Below, piece by piece: positions 61,403 to 64,000 of a stretch of 64,000 nucleotides of DNA. Both the position numbers and the translations under genes were made by a program. This DNA is from Ectopseudomonas composti. GTDB taxonomy: Bacteria; Pseudomonadota; Gammaproteobacteria; Pseudomonadales; Pseudomonadaceae. The notes beneath the pieces are model-generated. The model was not told where the DNA came from, did not search any database, and saw only the letters and a list, made by a program, of their open reading frames with translations. Where the stretch lies: positions 1 to 64,000 of the forward strand of contig NZ_LSSW01000032.1 in NCBI RefSeq assembly GCF_001567565.1, read 5' to 3'. Positions within the stretch are counted from its first letter, which is position 1. Every line of letters begins with the position of its first letter.

Positions 61403-61527
61403 CTTTGCGGGCAATCGCCGCGCAATGACGCTCACACACAGTGGCCGCGCAGCAAGTGCGATCAAACTGCCATCCGTGCATCGACCGGTCTACACTGCGA
61501 CGATACTGATCTCGAAACGAGGCCGTT

Positions 61528-64000
61528 ATGCCCCGCTTGCCGGCCATTGTGCTGTTGTGCCTGGCGTACTGGATGACCCCGGCTCTAGCCCTGACACTCA
61601 CCGAGGAAGAGCGCAGCTGGCTGGCAGCTCACCCCCAACTGCGCCTGGGTGTCGATGCTTCCTGGCCCCCCTTCGAATTTCGTGACGCGCAGGACAATTA
61701 TCAGGGCCTGACCGCCGACTATGTCCGACTGATCGAAGCGCGCCTTGGCGTCGAGCTGCAACCCGTCGAGGCCAGCAGTTGGAGCTCGACACTGGAGCAG
61801 ACGCGCAGGGGCCAGATTGACCTGCTTCCCGGCGTGATGTCCACGCCCGAACGCCAGGAATACCTGAGCTTCACCCGTCCCTACCTGGACTTCCCCATCA
61901 TCATCCTGTCCCGCTCCGGCGGGCCACAGCCCAAGCAGCTCCAAGACCTGTATGGCCTCAAGGTTGCCGTCGTCCAGGACTACGCGCCACACGAACTGCT
62001 GCGCCAGCGACACCCCGACCTCAGCCTGCTGCCAATGCGCAGTGTCGCCGCAGCGCTGCAGACACTGGCGACCGGCCAGGCCGACGCGATGGTCGGCGAC
62101 CTCGCCTCCAGCGTCTGGAGCCTGCGCCAGCTCAAGCTCGACGGTCTATACATCAGCGGCGAGACACCCTATCGCTATCAGCTGGCAATGGCCACTCCAC
62201 GTGGCGAAACCACGCTGATCGGCATTCTCGACCGCCTGTTCGCCGAGCTCAGTGCCGAGGAAATCGCCCGTCTGCAGCAGCCCTGGGTCGGCAGCGTGCT
62301 GGACCAGCGCGCGCTCTGGCATCGGGCCCTGCTCTATGGCCTGCCCGCCCTGCTTGCGCTGCTGGCCGTCATCGCCATCATCCTGCGCATCAACCATCGC
62401 CTGAAACGGGAGATGCGCAACCGTGAAGCGCTGGAACAGGAACTGCGCAGCAGCGAAAAGCACTTTCGCGACATGGTCGAAAGCCTCTCGGCCATTACCT
62501 GGGAAACCGAGTCCAGCGCGCTCACCTACACCTACGTCTCGCCTCACGCGGAAACACTGCTCGGCTACCCTCTGCACGAATGGCTCGAGCCCGGTTTCTG
62601 GCAACGCCACCTGCACCCGGACGATTACCAGCACACCCTGCGCAGCTGCCTGGAACAATGCGCGGCCGGCAAGGACCACACCCTGGAATACCGCCTGCTC
62701 GCTGCCGATGGGCGCACCGTCTGGGTACGCGACATCGTCACCCTGCTGCAACGTGACGACCGCCAGGTCATACGTGGCCTGATGATCGACATCAGCGATG
62801 CCAAGCAGACCGAGCAGGCCCTGCGCCTGTCGGAACAGAAGTTCGCCTCGGTATTCCAGCAGTGCCCGGACATCCTGCTCATCTCCCGCCGAGACGACGG
62901 CGTACTGCTGGAGACCAACGCCGCCTTCACCGAACAGACCGGCGTCAGCGCCGAACAGGCCGTCGGCAAGACCGCCACAGAACTCGACCTGTGGGGCGTG
63001 CCCGGCATCGGCCCGAGCATGCGCCTGCGCTTGCAGGAAGAAAGCCTGCGCAACCTGGAAATGCCCTTCCGCCGCGCCGATGGCAGCCTGTTCACCGGCC
63101 TGCTCTCGGCCAGCCCATTCGTCCTCGACAACACCCCGGCACTGGTCGTGGTGGTGCGCGACATCAGCCAGCTCAAGGCCACCCAGCAGCAACTGCAGAT
63201 ATCCGAGGAGAAATTCGCCAAGGCCTTCCATGCCTCGCCTGACGGCCTGCTGATCACCCGCCTGCGCGACGGCATGCTGGTGGAGGCCAACGAAGGATTC
63301 AGCCATATCACCGGCTACAGCCTCGACGAGATCGGCAAGCACAGCACCCTCAGCCTGGGTATCTGGGCCGATCCGCAGGACCGTGAACGCCTGGTCCGGC
63401 AGATTCGCGAACAGGGCAGTGTGCGCGACATGATCGCCCCGGTACGCAACAAGAGCGGTCAGTTGCGCCTCTGCGAACTCTCGGCGCAGCCGCTGCCCAT
63501 CGGCGGCGACGAATGCCTGCTGACCATCGCCCGCGACATCACCGACCGCCAGCAGATGCAGGAAGAGCTGCTGCAGGCTGCCACCGTGTTCGAGAGCACC
63601 GCCGAAGGCGTGCTGATCACCGACCTCGAACAGCGCATCACCGCGGTCAACCGCGCCTTCACCCAGATCACCGGTTACAGCGAGGCCGAAGCACTCGGCC
63701 AACGCCCCACCCTGCTCTCCTCTGGTCAGCACGACAACGCCTTCTACGCCGCCATGTGGCACAGCCTCGCGGCTAACGGTCACTGGCAAGGGGAAATCTG
63801 GAACCGACGCAAGAACGGCGAGCTGTATCCCGAATGGCTGACCATCAGCGCCGTGCGCAACAGCGACAACCAGATCACCCACTTCGTCGGCGTGTTCGCC
63901 GACATCTCCAGCCTCAAGCACGCCCAGGCGCGCCTCGATCATCAGGCCCACCATGACCCGCTGACCGGCCTGCCCAACCGCCTGCTGTTCGAAACGCGCC
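61528..64000 (+). CDS. rmcA: RmcA-type membrane sensor: SBP-PAS(x4)-GGDEF..., 3' end cut by window
   Basis: At least 824 residues; the frame is open at the window end. Signal peptide (1-21), periplasmic SBP_bac_3 domain (about 25-250), transmembrane helix about 272-292 (GLPALLALLAVIAIIL), then four PAS domains (about 310-430, 435-550, 555-675, 680-805) and the start of a GGDEF domain (HHDPLTGLPNRLLFETR, about 807-823). This order and the position after rpoD match PA0575/RmcA, a dual GGDEF-EAL protein that lowers c-di-GMP in response to redox state. The GGDEF and EAL motifs themselves lie outside the window, so catalytic status is unseen. Confidence 0.88.
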   Translation, partial: MPRLPAIVLLCLAYWMTPALALTLTEEERSWLAAHPQLRLGVDASWPPFEFRDAQDNYQGLTADYVRLIEARLGVELQPVEASSWSSTLEQTRRGQIDLLPGVMSTPERQEYLSFTRPYLDFPIIILSRSGGPQPKQLQDLYGLKVAVVQDYAPHELLRQRHPDLSLLPMRSVAAALQTLATGQADAMVGDLASSVWSLRQLKLDGLYISGETPYRYQLAMATPRGETTLIGILDRLFAELSAEEIARLQQPWVGSVLDQRALWHRALLYGLPALLALLAVIAIILRINHRLKREMRNREALEQELRSSEKHFRDMVESLSAITWETESSALTYTYVSPHAETLLGYPLHEWLEPGFWQRHLHPDDYQHTLRSCLEQCAAGKDHTLEYRLLAADGRTVWVRDIVTLLQRDDRQVIRGLMIDISDAKQTEQALRLSEQKFASVFQQCPDILLISRRDDGVLLETNAAFTEQTGVSAEQAVGKTATELDLWGVPGIGPSMRLRLQEESLRNLEMPFRRADGSLFTGLLSASPFVLDNTPALVVVVRDISQLKATQQQLQISEEKFAKAFHASPDGLLITRLRDGMLVEANEGFSHITGYSLDEIGKHSTLSLGIWADPQDRERLVRQIREQGSVRDMIAPVRNKSGQLRLCELSAQPLPIGGDECLLTIARDITDRQQMQEELLQAATVFESTAEGVLITDLEQRITAVNRAFTQITGYSEAEALGQRPTLLSSGQHDNAFYAAMWHSLAANGHWQGEIWNRRKNGELYPEWLTISAVRNSDNQITHFVGVFADISSLKHAQARLDHQAHHDPLTGLPNRLLFETR

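Noticed and set aside
62146..63954. 602-codon minus-strand open frame
   Set aside because: Antisense to the RmcA-type sensor; valine/alanine/glycine-rich shadow frame.

Overview
The window is about 62-65% GC by eye and reads as a Pseudomonas chromosome backbone. I place it in Pseudomonas sensu lato, possibly the P. mendocina/oleovorans branch (inferred from gene content only). The gene order follows the P. aeruginosa block from tyrZ (left edge) down to rmcA (right edge) almost gene for gene, so this is mostly core, vertically inherited DNA with a few accessory insertions and many small intergenic repeats. I saw no tRNA, rRNA, CRISPR array, complete insertion sequence or prophage.

Layout. 1-4.9 kb: tyrosyl-tRNA synthetase (3' end cut off), M23 murein endopeptidase, anmK, erpA, bactofilin. 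4.9-9.4 kb: DUF6776 protein, argC, hemJ, nitronate monooxygenase, an exported-looking PLP fold-III protein. 9.5-14.9 kb: DUF805 protein, short-chain dehydrogenase, Ycf46-like AAA+ ATPase, FGE-fold protein, coq7, OsmC protein. 15.2-21.5 kb: vfr, then on the minus strand trpE-trpGDC with a trp leader peptide, gph and rpe. 21.7-27.4 kb: an accessory-looking catabolic module (succinate-semialdehyde dehydrogenase, permease, Fe-alcohol dehydrogenase, sigma-54 activator) with a recognisable -24/-12 promoter. 27.5-35.5 kb: an AgtABCD-type ABC importer and AgtSR-type two-component system. 35.7-39.2 kb: DUF3530 protein, djlA, and the murU-amgK peptidoglycan recycling pair. 39.3-46.6 kb: lptD-surA-pdxA-rsmA-apaG-apaH superoperon. 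46.7-52.8 kb: glpE, the prkA-yeaH-spoVR stress trio and a small envelope protein. 52.8-56.9 kb: cca, folK-folB, plsY, tsaD. 57.0-61.4 kb: the macromolecular synthesis operon rpsU-dnaG-rpoD. 61.5-64.0 kb: the start of an RmcA-type SBP/PAS/GGDEF sensor that runs off the window.

How the genes fit together. Several neighbours serve the envelope (M23 peptidase, anmK, bactofilin, murU/amgK, lptD, surA), with anmK, amgK and murU all belonging to cell-wall recycling. The agt importer would bring in 4-aminobutyrate/5-aminovalerate. The adjacent SSADH plus Fe-ADH could oxidise 4-hydroxybutyrate or succinic semialdehyde to succinate, so the two blocks plausibly cooperate.

Most noteworthy: (i) a clear trp leader peptide (MKVIKALARWRWRA) that appears to be the detached C-terminal tail of a longer ancestral gph frame, separated from today's shorter gph by a REP hairpin; (ii) a sigma-54 promoter and activator controlling the inserted Fe-ADH/permease/SSADH module; (iii) two oppositely oriented copies of a ~156 bp MITE-like element plus other palindromic repeats concentrated around the agt genes; (iv) trpE and trpG only 13 nt apart, i.e. 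the site that holds the pyocin cluster in P. aeruginosa is empty; (v) an FGE-fold protein lacking the usual catalytic cysteines. I did not find a convincing wholly new defence or mobile system.
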